The notes: generated by a model from the sequence alone, not told the origin. A stretch of DNA of 22,797 nucleotides from JBDROU01 sp043809745 [NCBI: bacterium] (GCA_043809745.1 JBDROU010000060.1:1-22797); one strand, 5' to 3'. Positions 1 through 8,039 are shown, counted from the stretch's first letter. Program-made: numbers and translations.

Positions 1-154
1 TCTGAGAAGCTCCCGCGACCCCTTCGGGGTCTTGGGGATCAGCTTCACTGTCTTGTGGTTTTAGCATGAACAACAACGGCACTATTCTCCATGTTATCTG
101 AACTCCGTTTGGGTAACATTCTTTAATGAGTCAACGGGACCGTTTGTTTCCCAT
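1..154 (+). mobile_element. Right-hand end of an insertion sequence (partial)
   Basis: The segment ends in a repeat at 111-135 (starting GGGTAACATT, ending ATGAGTCAAC). This is the reverse complement of 22707-22730 apart from one mismatch and one extra base. Weaker similarity continues outward to about 154 (GTTTGTTTCCCAT against GTTTTTTTACCAT on the other copy). At the right edge of the window the matching repeat lies just upstream of a plus-strand transposase-like start, so this copy should be the far end of a plus-oriented element whose body lies left of the window. Positions 17-31 form a small perfect hairpin (GACCCC, loop TTC, GGGGTC). The remaining bases show no convincing reading frame, so I do not call a transposase C-terminus. 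The element boundary is inferred from the repeat only. Confidence 0.55.
111..135 (+). repeat. IS terminal inverted repeat, partner of 22707-22730
   Basis: This 25-bp sequence pairs with the 24-bp sequence at 22707-22730 in inverted orientation with one substitution and one single-base indel. A match of this length over 22.5 kb is very unlikely by chance. It is best read as the right terminal repeat of one element copy. Confidence 0.7.
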
Positions 155-189
155 TTTATTATATAAATCATTTTTTTTGCCCGTTTTAT

Positions 190-387
190 AAAGCTCTCTA
201 TATTTTCGTGAGCGATCTTTGCGATTTTTAGGTGCTCAGAAAAAAAATCCGGAAATTTCGCCCGGCGTGTTTGAGCCGCAAAAAGTCGAAGACTTTTTGC
301 GTGCGAGTTGTCGGACGACCGGATTTTTCGTCCATCGAGCACCGTAAATAAAATCGCGCAGGAGCGAACAAAAATATAGAGAGCTTT
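190..387. repeat. Nested palindrome of about 198 bp, MITE-like foldback element
   Basis: Five pairs of complementary arms share nearly the same centre near position 288. They are 190-206 with 371-387 (17 bp, perfect), 221-227 with 351-357 (GCGATTT/AAATCGC), 231-237 with 337-343 (GGTGCTC/GAGCACC), 243-252 with 319-328 (10 bp) and 278-287 with 291-300 (10 bp, loop GAA). The whole segment can therefore fold into one long imperfect hairpin. Its size, terminal arms, lack of a gene and position between an IS end and a chromosomal gene fit a non-autonomous foldback element. The minus strand has short overlapping open frames through it, which I treat as incidental. No clear target-site duplication is visible. 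Confidence 0.6.
240..328 (-). terminator. Possible intrinsic terminator downstream of wecB
   Basis: Read on the minus strand after the wecB stop, a 10-bp stem (319-328 with 243-252) encloses a second perfect hairpin (291-300 with 278-287). It is followed by a run of eight T residues (complement of 240-247). This is a plausible Rho-independent terminator for the long minus-strand gene string, supplied by the foldback element. The large loop makes its strength uncertain. Confidence 0.4.
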
Positions 388-412
388 TTTACATTGAAGA
401 AACTCCAGGATT

Positions 413-1492
413 TCAAACCCTTTTACTAATTATTGAAATAATTCTTTCACCTGCTTTGCCATCCCCAAAAGGATTCTTCCAGTTCTTTTTGGATTTCAGC
501 ATACTGCCTACAGCCGAACGAATCTTAACTGGATTTACTCCAGCCAAAATATTACTCCCAACCATTATCGTTTCGGGTCTTTCCGTATTATTTCTCAATG
601 TTACACACGGAACTTTAAGCACGCATGTCTCTTCTTGAATGCCGCCTGAATCTGTCAAAACCAGCCTGGCATTGACCATTAATTTTAAGCAATCAAAATA
701 TCCTACTGGATTTACTACAGTTACTTCGTCCGGAACTTTTAAATTAAAAGCATCTAATCTCTTTTTAGTCCTTGGGTGCATAGGGTAGACTACCGGAATT
801 TTGTATTTTTTTCCAACAGCAGATAATCCCTTAAAAATAGAAGAAAGCCTGCTTTTATTATCAACATTTTCTTCCCTGTGAGCTGTAACAAAGAAGTATT
901 TATTCTTTTCTAGATTTAACAAATTAAAAATATCAGATTTTTTGCCGGCTAAATTCATATTCTGTTTTACAGCATCCACAATAGTATTCCCGGTAACAAA
1001 TATCTTTCTTTTGGGGATCCCCTCTCCGATCAATATCGACTTTGCTTTTGCTGTAGGAGCAAACAAAAAATCGGAGCAGTGATCAGTCAAAATCCTGTTG
1101 ATTTCCTCCGGCATTTCTCTGAAATATGACCTTAAACCCGCCTCAACATGACCGAGAGGTATATGAAGTCTCGAGGCTACTATTCCAGCCGCAAGAACCG
1201 TATTTGTATCACCCTCAGCTAAGACAATGCTCGGCTTTTCCTTTTTCAATATGCCTTCAATGCCAATCATCATCTTACCTATCTCTTCAGCATGTGTCCC
1301 TGAACCAACCCTTAAATTATATTTAGGACTCGGCAGTTCCAAATCTTTAAAAAATATATTATCTAACTCTTTTGAATAATGTTGATTGGTATGAAGAATA
1401 AAAAAACGCTTTCTTTCTTTTACACAAGCCCTGATAACCGGACTCATCTTTATGATCTCCGGCCTGGTCCCTAAAACAAAAGCAATATTCAT
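413..1492 (-). CDS. wecB: UDP-N-acetylglucosamine 2-epimerase (non-hydrolysing)
   Basis: Interconverts UDP-GlcNAc and UDP-ManNAc in the cytoplasm, supplying ManNAc for surface polysaccharide. The family motifs are in order over 359 residues: GTRPEIIK at 8-15, GDT with Asp95, GHVEAGLRS with Glu117, MPEEINR with Glu129/130, TAHREEN with His205, then LTDSGGIQEE and NNTERPET near the C-terminus. The residues aligning with the known catalytic Asp, Glu and His are present. I start at ATG 1490-1492 because it gives the usual N-terminus (MNIAFVLGTRPE) and has AGAGGGG six bases upstream. An in-frame ATG 17 codons earlier (1543) overlaps the preceding gene and adds residues foreign to the family. The gap from the LptD-like gene is 22 bp. 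This is the last gene of the string before the foldback element. WbpI-type epimerases of modified UDP-sugars share these motifs, so the exact substrate is inferred. Confidence 0.9.
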   Translation of the reverse strand: MNIAFVLGTRPEIIKMSPVIRACVKERKRFFILHTNQHYSKELDNIFFKDLELPSPKYNLRVGSGTHAEEIGKMMIGIEGILKKEKPSIVLAEGDTNTVLAAGIVASRLHIPLGHVEAGLRSYFREMPEEINRILTDHCSDFLFAPTAKAKSILIGEGIPKRKIFVTGNTIVDAVKQNMNLAGKKSDIFNLLNLEKNKYFFVTAHREENVDNKSRLSSIFKGLSAVGKKYKIPVVYPMHPRTKKRLDAFNLKVPDEVTVVNPVGYFDCLKLMVNARLVLTDSGGIQEETCVLKVPCVTLRNNTERPETIMVGSNILAGVNPVKIRSAVGSMLKSKKNWKNPFGDGKAGERIISIISKRV

Positions 1493-1498
1493 GAAAAT

Positions 1499-1505
1499 CC
1501 CCTCT
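1499..1505 (-). promoter_or_regulatory. Ribosome binding site that decides the wecB start
   Basis: The minus strand reads AGAGGGG, six bases before the ATG at 1490-1492. The upstream alternative start lacks such a site and lies inside the end of the preceding gene. Confidence 0.75.
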
Positions 1506-1514
1506 CTTGTATTA

Positions 1515-3713
1515 TTATTTTTCTCTCCATGGATAAAATTCATAATCCCTTACATTTGAGGCGATATTTTGTCTTCTCAAATAATCGGTTTTTAACTCCA
1601 AATTAAAAAGCAAATCTTCGCTCTCTCCCCTTCTTCTGTACAATACGGAAAATATAAAGCAGTGCAAATCTCTTACAACTTTGACTTCTCTTTCATAAAA
1701 ATTAAACCTTTCATAATTTAGCCTATTTGGTCCTGTTGCCTTAAAACCAATTGTTCCGTTAATATACCATCTCTCAAATAATCTGCACCTTAAACTGCTT
1801 CTAAATACAGCATCACCCTTATCCCCTTTATTATAATTAGAGTTTATTTCGAATGAGTAAAGCTCCGATGGATAGATTGAAAAACCCAACTGTAAAGATC
1901 CCATATAATGATTAAACGGCTCATAAGTAGTTCTTCCAAACAGTTTCATCGAACTCTTTGATTTATATTCTATCTCTTCGCTTACAGGATCCATCTTTTC
2001 AACAATTGTTTTTACAACTTCTCCTCTGTTTCTATGTAAATCATAACCGGTCGAAGTCCTGGAAATCAGATTGTCGGTTGGCCTAAATAACAAATATGCG
2101 CTTAATTTATTCAACTCTATGCCTTTATCAATTTCAAGGATATCTTGCTTTGTAGTGTTCTGTTTCATCCGAACTCTATAACTGTGCCCTAAATCTAAAT
2201 CTGCCATATAAGTCAATCTGTTTCTAAGATTTATGCCCGTAGTATACTTACCTATATATGCATCTTTTAAATCAACTTTCTTAACCCTGCCCTCCCAGTT
2301 TTCTGCCCAGCCAACAGAACTGGATAAAGTATTGTTGCGTGTGATCTTAATATCGTTGCTCATCTCTAACTGAGCGGCGGCTGCATTCCTATAAAAGTTA
2401 TTCTGATCGTTAAATGTGCGCGTATAATAATTATTATAACTTAAATAAAGAGGAAGCTCAGAAATTCTTCTCCTGATTATGCTAAAATCAACTCGCGGAA
2501 AAACCAGGGAAGCAACCTCAAATTTCCCTTTCTCCTGGTTAAATGAATCCACTCTTTCTGCGCTAACACGCGTAGTCGCAAATTCAGTTTGGTGAGTTAT
2601 TGCTACGCTGGAATCAAGCTCCTGCACAACCCGCTTATACGCATCCTTAAAATAATCGTTATTAAAAGTTGTATCACTCTGAAATTCAAGGTTTGCCTGA
2701 CTGTATAGCGAAGGAGGCTTTTTTTTGCGCTTTTCTTCCTTCTTAATTATCTCTGCATCATCCGATTCAGCATAGCCTTCCTTTATTTCGGCTTCTTCAG
2801 ATTCCCATAAAGGATACTGCTGCCAATGATTAAAACGCAGATTCCACCGCTCATCAACGGTTTTCAAATCACTATCCCTTTCTCTTATTGTATATCCGTA
2901 AAAACTCCCTTTTGCGTTTTTAGTATAATAATCAAATTCCAAGCCTTTTCCAGTTCCTTTTTCTTCATAATAATCAATCAGTACCTTTAAATACGTATTA
3001 TCTGAAGTTGGATAACCTATCTCGGAAAGTATTTTTATACCTTCACTGTTGCTGTATCCTGGCCTAATACGTATATGCACCCTCCTGTCTTTCAGCGATC
3101 TGAAGAATATTGGGGTATAAAATATTGGCACATTATCCACTAAAAGAAAGGCATTTTTAATGACCATCCATTTCTTAAGTCTTATAGCAGCAGAGCGCCC
3201 ATATATATAGTAATGCGGCGGGTTTTCTTCGCAACTGGTAAATTTCGATCTATATGCACGAATCTTATCTTTGCCGACTTTCTTAATTTCTTTACCAAAA
3301 TATCTCCAATACTTTTCACTGCCTGATCCATCAGTAATTGTCCCTGTCTGTTCTTCCCAGTTAAATATGAGTTTTTTGCCTATTAATGTTGAATCCTTTT
3401 CTCGAAAAAGAATATTATCATATGCTTCCAAAACGTTCTTATCCAAAAATAAAATTATGCTCTCAGCAGTAATTGAAAGCTCTCCCTGTTCAAGTACCGC
3501 GCTTCCAACGGCAAAAAGCACATTGTCATCCTTGTGGTATTCCAGATGCTCAGCATTTATGGTTACAGGAGCATCATTTGATGAACTGGAGATATTGAAA
3601 CTCTTAGCACCAACTCTTACTGCAAAACACAAAAAGATAACACCGCATAACACCACTTTACTACTCAAACGGAATTTAACTATTTGATTTATTAAAATAT
3701 GAAGTTTATGCAT
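1515..3713 (-). CDS. lptD: LptD/OstA-like outer-membrane LPS assembly protein
   Basis: Probable outer-membrane beta-barrel of the lipopolysaccharide transport system, 732 residues, close to the usual LptD size. A basic N-terminus and hydrophobic stretch (about 18-36, ending VRVGA) suggest a signal peptide. Residues 48-150 resemble the OstA/LptA beta-jellyroll domain. TSCEENPPHYYI at 159-170 corresponds to the Cys-Asp-Pro...Asn-Pro-His segment of LptD, and PIFYTPIFF at 196-204 followed by a DRR motif corresponds to the conserved start of the barrel domain. The remainder alternates polar and aromatic residues as in beta-strands. A very charged stretch (about 304-335, Glu- then Lys-rich) interrupts the barrel region and is probably a loop. 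The weak ribosome binding site leaves the start open. LptD sequences diverge strongly, so membership of the OstA/LptD superfamily is safer than strict orthology. lptA and other lpt genes are not in the window. Confidence 0.75.
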   Translation of the reverse strand: MHKLHILINQIVKFRLSSKVVLCGVIFLCFAVRVGAKSFNISSSSNDAPVTINAEHLEYHKDDNVLFAVGSAVLEQGELSITAESIILFLDKNVLEAYDNILFREKDSTLIGKKLIFNWEEQTGTITDGSGSEKYWRYFGKEIKKVGKDKIRAYRSKFTSCEENPPHYYIYGRSAAIRLKKWMVIKNAFLLVDNVPIFYTPIFFRSLKDRRVHIRIRPGYSNSEGIKILSEIGYPTSDNTYLKVLIDYYEEKGTGKGLEFDYYTKNAKGSFYGYTIRERDSDLKTVDERWNLRFNHWQQYPLWESEEAEIKEGYAESDDAEIIKKEEKRKKKPPSLYSQANLEFQSDTTFNNDYFKDAYKRVVQELDSSVAITHQTEFATTRVSAERVDSFNQEKGKFEVASLVFPRVDFSIIRRRISELPLYLSYNNYYTRTFNDQNNFYRNAAAAQLEMSNDIKITRNNTLSSSVGWAENWEGRVKKVDLKDAYIGKYTTGINLRNRLTYMADLDLGHSYRVRMKQNTTKQDILEIDKGIELNKLSAYLLFRPTDNLISRTSTGYDLHRNRGEVVKTIVEKMDPVSEEIEYKSKSSMKLFGRTTYEPFNHYMGSLQLGFSIYPSELYSFEINSNYNKGDKGDAVFRSSLRCRLFERWYINGTIGFKATGPNRLNYERFNFYEREVKVVRDLHCFIFSVLYRRRGESEDLLFNLELKTDYLRRQNIASNVRDYEFYPWREK

Positions 3714-3848
3714 CTGTTATAAATATAATGTAGCTTATAAAAGAGATTCCCAAAAACCTTATTTTGAAAAGACTTTCATAAAAGATAATAACTCGGCGTG
3801 CAATTTTATTTTCTAAATATAAGCAATCAAAACTGAGATCTATCAAAA
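3714..3848. other. Intergenic gap between the ROK kinase and lptD genes
   Basis: This 135-bp AT-rich gap is the largest break inside the minus-strand gene string. On the minus strand I see a possible weak promoter (TTGCAC, 17 bp, TATGAA) but no strong hairpin or terminator. A separate transcription start for lptD-wecB is possible but not shown. Confidence 0.3.
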
Positions 3849-4796
3849 CTATCTTTCTAGAAGAGCTGCTCCAATAACTCCCAAATCGCGGTCATTTTTT
3901 GAAAAAATAACTCTTACTGCTTTTTGAGGCGACTTAAATGTCCTTTTTTTTATTTCTTTAATTAATGGTTTACAAAGTAAATCACCGGCTTTGGAAATCC
4001 CGCCTGACAAAACTATCATCTCCGGATTTAGAAGATTTATCAGACCTGCCAGAGCAATCCCCAAATTTTGTCCCATCTCAGCATAAATTTCCTGAGCAAG
4101 CTTATCTCCTTTTATTGCGGCCCGTTCTACAATCAGCGGAGTTACATTATTAAGACTGCCTTTTGTCATTTTTAGTATTTCAGTATCTTTTCTGAATCTG
4201 ATCTTTTCTGCAACAATTTCAGGCAGATAAATCGCGCCTAAATAGCGCTCCAAACAACCGTTATTGCCGCATTTGCATTTCGGTCCGTCTGGATTAAATG
4301 TCATATGGCCTATCTCCCCAGCCGATCCGGTAGCACCGATATACAACTTCCTATTAATGATCAGTCCACCTCCAACTCCCGTTCCCAATGTTACCGCAAT
4401 TAAATTATTTATCTTTTTTTTAGCTTCAATTACATATGCGCCCCAGGCCGCGGCGTTGGCATCATTGCTTACATTAACCGGACAAAATAACTTTTCTTCA
4501 AGAGCTTTTCGAATATGAACATTTTTCCATCCAAGATTTGGAGAATACCTGACAACGCCTGCATTTCCATCAACATCACCGGCAGCACCTACACCAACTT
4601 TCGAGAAATGAGAAATACCAGTTCGTTTTGTAATTGATTTTATACAATTAACAATATCCCTAATAATTATATCCGGACCCTTTTTAATCCGTGTCCTAAT
4701 TATTTTTTTTCTGATTATACGTCCATGCTTATTTACTATGGCTACTTTAACAGTTGTGCCGCCTAAATCAACCCCTAGAAATGGCCCATCCTTCAT
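3849..4796 (-). CDS. ROK-family sugar kinase, probably glucokinase
   Basis: Cytoplasmic ATP-dependent hexose kinase of the ROK (repressor, ORF, kinase) family, 315 residues as is typical. The phosphate-binding motif LGVDLGGTTVKVA lies at 7-19. The catalytic base is Asp112 in NDANAAAWG, the second ATP motif TLGTGVGGG is at 137-145, and the zinc motif runs from GEIGH (His164) to CKCGNNGCLE (Cys174, Cys176, Cys181). LSGGIS near the C-terminus is also typical. There is no N-terminal helix-turn-helix, so it is a kinase rather than a ROK repressor. The start ATG has AAGGAG upstream and overlaps the end of folC by 29 bp, implying translational coupling. Glucose is the commonest substrate, but ROK kinases of this length also act on GlcNAc or ManNAc. 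The epimerase wecB two genes downstream makes an amino-sugar role conceivable. Confidence 0.85.
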   Translation of the reverse strand: MKDGPFLGVDLGGTTVKVAIVNKHGRIIRKKIIRTRIKKGPDIIIRDIVNCIKSITKRTGISHFSKVGVGAAGDVDGNAGVVRYSPNLGWKNVHIRKALEEKLFCPVNVSNDANAAAWGAYVIEAKKKINNLIAVTLGTGVGGGLIINRKLYIGATGSAGEIGHMTFNPDGPKCKCGNNGCLERYLGAIYLPEIVAEKIRFRKDTEILKMTKGSLNNVTPLIVERAAIKGDKLAQEIYAEMGQNLGIALAGLINLLNPEMIVLSGGISKAGDLLCKPLIKEIKKRTFKSPQKAVRVIFSKNDRDLGVIGAALLER

Positions 4797-6078
4797 TTTC
4801 TAACTCCTTTATCATTTCCCCGATTAAATAAAACGAACCGCAAAAAATAAATACATTATTATTTTTATTAGATCTAAATATTTCCGCAGCCGAATCTACA
4901 ATCCTTGCATTAAAATTTGGCGAGATTCTTTTTATATATTCAAAAACTTCTTCCTGCCGCAAAGCTCTCGGTGAATTTATACCCTTAATTAGAATCTCAT
5001 TTGCAAAGGGTAATATTATATTGATATTTTTCTTAAACTCCTTATCTTTCATAAAGTTCAAAATAAAGATTTTTTTATAATCCTTAAAGAACAATGAAAC
5101 ACTATCTGCCAAATTCATAATTGCCTGTGTATTATGGGCACCATCAAATACGCTTAAGTAACCTTTGCCGTTTTTTGAAACATTTACAACATCTGTTCTG
5201 CCGGATAAATAATCAGGCTTATTTTTTAATGCTTTCTCAATATTAAACTCATTTCCTAAAAGCAGCTCGCAGCTTGCAAGTGAAATAGGGACATTCTTTA
5301 GCGCTGCTTTATTTATACCCATCCAAACCAAATCCTGCGTTGATTGTCTAATCCCGCAATAATTAAATTTGTATGATCTCTCTTTTATTTGCGCGTATGC
5401 CTTCTTAATCCCAAATTCTTTTCCCAAAGAATATAATTTTGTCTTTTTCTGTCTTACTCTTAAATTTACAATCTTTCCGGCGCTTAAGGGCATACTGCCG
5501 ATCACAACGGGACTGCCGCTTTTAATTATAGCACCTTTTTCAATAGCAATTTTTTTTATGCTATTCCCAAGATAATTTAAATGGTCTCGCGCGATGGTCG
5601 GGATAATTACTAATTCTGGTTTCTTAATAACATTTGTAGCGTCCAATCGTCCGCCAAGACCTGTCTCAAGCAAAACATATTCCGTCTTTTTTTCTAAAAA
5701 ATACAAGAATGATACTGCCGTTAGAATCTCAAAATATGTTAAAGGCACGCCAAGTTTTCTTGATGCCAAAAATACTTTCATCCCATAATAATCCAAATCA
5801 GAGTCGTTAATGAGCTTATTACCAATCATAAATCTTTCGTTTATACTGTTAATGTGCGGTGAACTATATATCCCTACAGTATATCCGAAAGATTTTAACA
5901 TCGACCCTAGAATAAAACAAATAGAGCCTTTTGCATTTGTCCCTGCTACATGTATGATTTTAAGTTTATCCTGCGGATTATCGAAATAGCTTAAAACACG
6001 CTTAATACGCTCTAACCCAAATACGATATTGGATTCATTCAAAGAACTTAAGACTTTTATAAAAGTTTTATTTGGCAT
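4768..6078 (-). CDS. folC: Bifunctional folylpolyglutamate synthase / dihydrofolate synthase
   Basis: Mur-ligase-family enzyme that adds glutamate to dihydropteroate and to folates in the cytoplasm, 436 residues (usual size). Family landmarks are the P-loop at 43-52 (HVAGTNAKGS), SSPHINSINERF, LLETGLGGRLDATNV, the ARDHLNYLG segment, IEKGAIIK and the DGAHN motif in the C-terminal domain. Two small departures stand out. The P-loop usually reads GTNGKGS but has Ala in place of Gly here, and the usual EKAGIIK reads EKGAIIK. The fold landmarks are otherwise intact, so I expect an active enzyme. The start overlaps the accD stop by 11 bp, and the accD-folC pairing is a widely conserved gene order. 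Whether it performs both activities cannot be told from sequence alone. Confidence 0.92.
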   Translation of the reverse strand: MPNKTFIKVLSSLNESNIVFGLERIKRVLSYFDNPQDKLKIIHVAGTNAKGSICFILGSMLKSFGYTVGIYSSPHINSINERFMIGNKLINDSDLDYYGMKVFLASRKLGVPLTYFEILTAVSFLYFLEKKTEYVLLETGLGGRLDATNVIKKPELVIIPTIARDHLNYLGNSIKKIAIEKGAIIKSGSPVVIGSMPLSAGKIVNLRVRQKKTKLYSLGKEFGIKKAYAQIKERSYKFNYCGIRQSTQDLVWMGINKAALKNVPISLASCELLLGNEFNIEKALKNKPDYLSGRTDVVNVSKNGKGYLSVFDGAHNTQAIMNLADSVSLFFKDYKKIFILNFMKDKEFKKNINIILPFANEILIKGINSPRALRQEEVFEYIKRISPNFNARIVDSAAEIFRSNKNNNVFIFCGSFYLIGEMIKELENEGWAISRG

Positions 6079-6895
6079 TCAAAGAAAAAAACTGTAATAA
6101 TCTCGCTAACACATCTCTTAAATCACTTCTTTTTACTATCATATCTATCATACCGTGCTTCATGCAAAATTCTGAAGACTGAAATCCTTCAGGAAGTTCA
6201 ACTTTAATAGTCTGCTGAATGACCCTCGGCCCAGCAAACGCCACTAAAGCTCCCGGTTCAGCTATAATAATATCCCCGAGCATCGCGAAAGAAGCAGTAA
6301 CCCCGCCGGATGTAGGGTGTGCAACCACAGATATATAAGGGAGTTTTTGTTTTTGATAATACCCAATAAGCGATGATGTTTTAGCCATCTGCATAAGAGA
6401 GAGTATACTCTCCTGCATCCTGGCGCCGCCGCTTGATGAGATTATTATTAAAGGCAGTTTTTTTGAAATTGCTCTCTCAATTAATAACGCAATTTTCTCG
6501 CCAACCACTGACCCCATGCTCCCGCCAAGAAAACCAAAATCCAACACACCCAAGGCAACCCTTAATTTCTTCATCCTGGCTTCACCAATTATAATGGCTT
6601 CCTGTAAACCGCTTTTCTTTGTGTTAATTGCGAGCCTGGTTTCATACGGCTGTAAATCAACAAACTTAAACGGATCTGTAGGAAGTAGATTCATCCCGAA
6701 TTCGTTAAATGTCTCAGGATCAATAAGCTGCTTAATTCTTTCCCTTGCAGAAAGTATAAAATAATGACTGCATTTAGGACATACCCTTAAGTTCTCGTCA
6801 AGCTCTTTCTTAAAGATTATATCTTCGCATTTCTTGCACTTTTCCCATAATCCATCAGGAACACTCTTTTTCCCGTTAGGACTTCCTACTGGCAT
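6068..6895 (-). CDS. accD: Acetyl-CoA carboxylase carboxyltransferase subunit beta
   Basis: Beta subunit of the carboxyltransferase that moves the carboxyl group from carboxybiotin to acetyl-CoA, giving malonyl-CoA for fatty-acid synthesis. The 275 residues begin with the diagnostic four-cysteine zinc ribbon (Cys20, Cys23, Cys39, Cys42, in WEKCKKC and RVCPKC). A crotonase-fold domain follows with SSSGGARMQES (153-163) and the HPTSGGVTASFAMLGD segment. The start is secure: AAGGAGG lies four bases upstream of the ATG. The partner accA is not in the window. accD is followed directly by folC, as in many bacteria. In several lineages accD follows trpA or trpF, but here a DegT aminotransferase gene sits in between. 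Confidence 0.95.
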   Translation of the reverse strand: MPVGSPNGKKSVPDGLWEKCKKCEDIIFKKELDENLRVCPKCSHYFILSARERIKQLIDPETFNEFGMNLLPTDPFKFVDLQPYETRLAINTKKSGLQEAIIIGEARMKKLRVALGVLDFGFLGGSMGSVVGEKIALLIERAISKKLPLIIISSSGGARMQESILSLMQMAKTSSLIGYYQKQKLPYISVVAHPTSGGVTASFAMLGDIIIAEPGALVAFAGPRVIQQTIKVELPEGFQSSEFCMKHGMIDMIVKRSDLRDVLARLLQFFSLNAK

Positions 6896-6932
6896 ATTTC
6901 CTCCTTATTTCTTTAACACGACAACTCTGTAA

Positions 6933-8039
6933 TTAAGCACTTTTAAATTTCTTTATTGTATCCACTACACTCCCTACCTGCGCGCCGCTCAACTCAGGAT
7001 ACATAGGTAAGGATAATATTTCCTGCGAAAACTGCTCGCTTACAGGGAAATCTCCTCTTTTATACCCTAAATGCGATAATGCCTTCTGCATATGTAATGG
7101 TATTGGATAATAAATTTTATTTGCGATGCCTTCTGCAGTTAAAAATCTGCTTAACGCATCTCTTTTACTCCCTGCCAGAAAACTGTAGTAATTCATGGAT
7201 GATTGGGAATCGGTATTCCCTTTAAATGTAGTAAAACCCAATTTTTGCAGCTCGAAGTTGTATATTTTTGCTATATCCCTTCTTCTTGCATTCCACTCAT
7301 CAATATATTTTAATTTCACCTTTAATACAGCCGCTTGCAGTGTATCAAGCCTGCTGTTATACCCGTTCATGATATGATTATATTGATCTTTACTGCCGTG
7401 ATTTCGCAGCATCCTGACCCGTTCATTTACTGATGAGTCATTAGTAGCTATCATACCGCCGTCACCAAAAGCCCCGAGATTTTTGCCCGGAAAAAAGCTA
7501 AAGCAGCTCGCTTTTCCGAAAGAACCAACTTTTTTATTTTTATAAACAGCTCCAAAAGACTGCGCGCAATCTTCAACTATAAACAATTTATTTTCGTTTG
7601 CAATTTCTGCTATTTCATCCATATCTGCAGGCTGTCCAAACAGATGAACCGGCAAAATAGCTTTTGTTTTTTCAGTAACAGCTCCTTTTATCTTTTTCCA
7701 ATCTAATAATGCATCCTCCACTTTAATATCAACAAAGACTGTTTTTCCTCCAATTCTTTGAATTGCTTCCGCGGTCGCGATAAAAGTAAATGGAGTAGTA
7801 ACAACCTCATCACCTTCGCGTATCCCGCAGCTTTCAAGAGCAATTATTAACGCGTCAGTTCCCGAAGCAACCCCCGCACAGTAAGAAACCCCTAAATACT
7901 CTGCAACATCATTTTCTATTTCTCTAACATCTTTCCCGAGTATAAAGTCACTCCTGTTGATCACAGCTTCAATCGCTTTATTTATATCATTATTTATTGA
8001 ATTATACTGTGCTTTTAAATCTATTAATGGTTGTTTCAT
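6933..8039 (-). CDS. DegT/DnrJ/EryC1-family PLP-dependent sugar aminotransferase
   Basis: Predicted cytoplasmic aminotransferase acting on a nucleotide-linked keto-sugar, for surface glycan synthesis, 368 residues. Visible landmarks are the N-terminal QPLIDLKAQY typical of the family, the SGTDAL phosphate-binding loop (59-64), EDCAQSFGA with Asp157 for the PLP ring nitrogen, and SFFPGKNLGAFGDGGM with the Schiff-base Lys186. I chose ATG 8037-8039, which gives the standard N-terminus and has AGAGG upstream. A GTG 12 codons further out (8073-8075) is the alternative. The FFPGKNLG form resembles aminotransferases for 3-amino or 4-amino UDP/dTDP sugars, but the substrate cannot be set. It stands alone among amino-acid and lipid genes, between trpA and accD, preceded by a 112-bp gap. 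Confidence 0.88.
   Translation of the reverse strand: MKQPLIDLKAQYNSINNDINKAIEAVINRSDFILGKDVREIENDVAEYLGVSYCAGVASGTDALIIALESCGIREGDEVVTTPFTFIATAEAIQRIGGKTVFVDIKVEDALLDWKKIKGAVTEKTKAILPVHLFGQPADMDEIAEIANENKLFIVEDCAQSFGAVYKNKKVGSFGKASCFSFFPGKNLGAFGDGGMIATNDSSVNERVRMLRNHGSKDQYNHIMNGYNSRLDTLQAAVLKVKLKYIDEWNARRRDIAKIYNFELQKLGFTTFKGNTDSQSSMNYYSFLAGSKRDALSRFLTAEGIANKIYYPIPLHMQKALSHLGYKRGDFPVSEQFSQEILSLPMYPELSGAQVGSVVDTIKKFKSA

Noticed and set aside
1-110. Possible transposase C-terminus at the left edge
   Set aside because: All three plus-strand frames are short or interrupted by stops (for example TGA at 3-5 and at 99-101), and none shows a recognisable motif.
94-416. Two overlapping minus-strand open frames (82 and 62 codons) left of wecB
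   Set aside because: They run through the foldback palindrome and the IS terminal repeat, show no recognisable domain, and one begins with TTG inside the end of wecB. They are best explained as incidental frames in repeat DNA.
3271-3687. Plus-strand open frame of 138 codons
   Set aside because: It is antisense to the N-terminal half of the LptD-like gene, with no domain or ribosome binding site.
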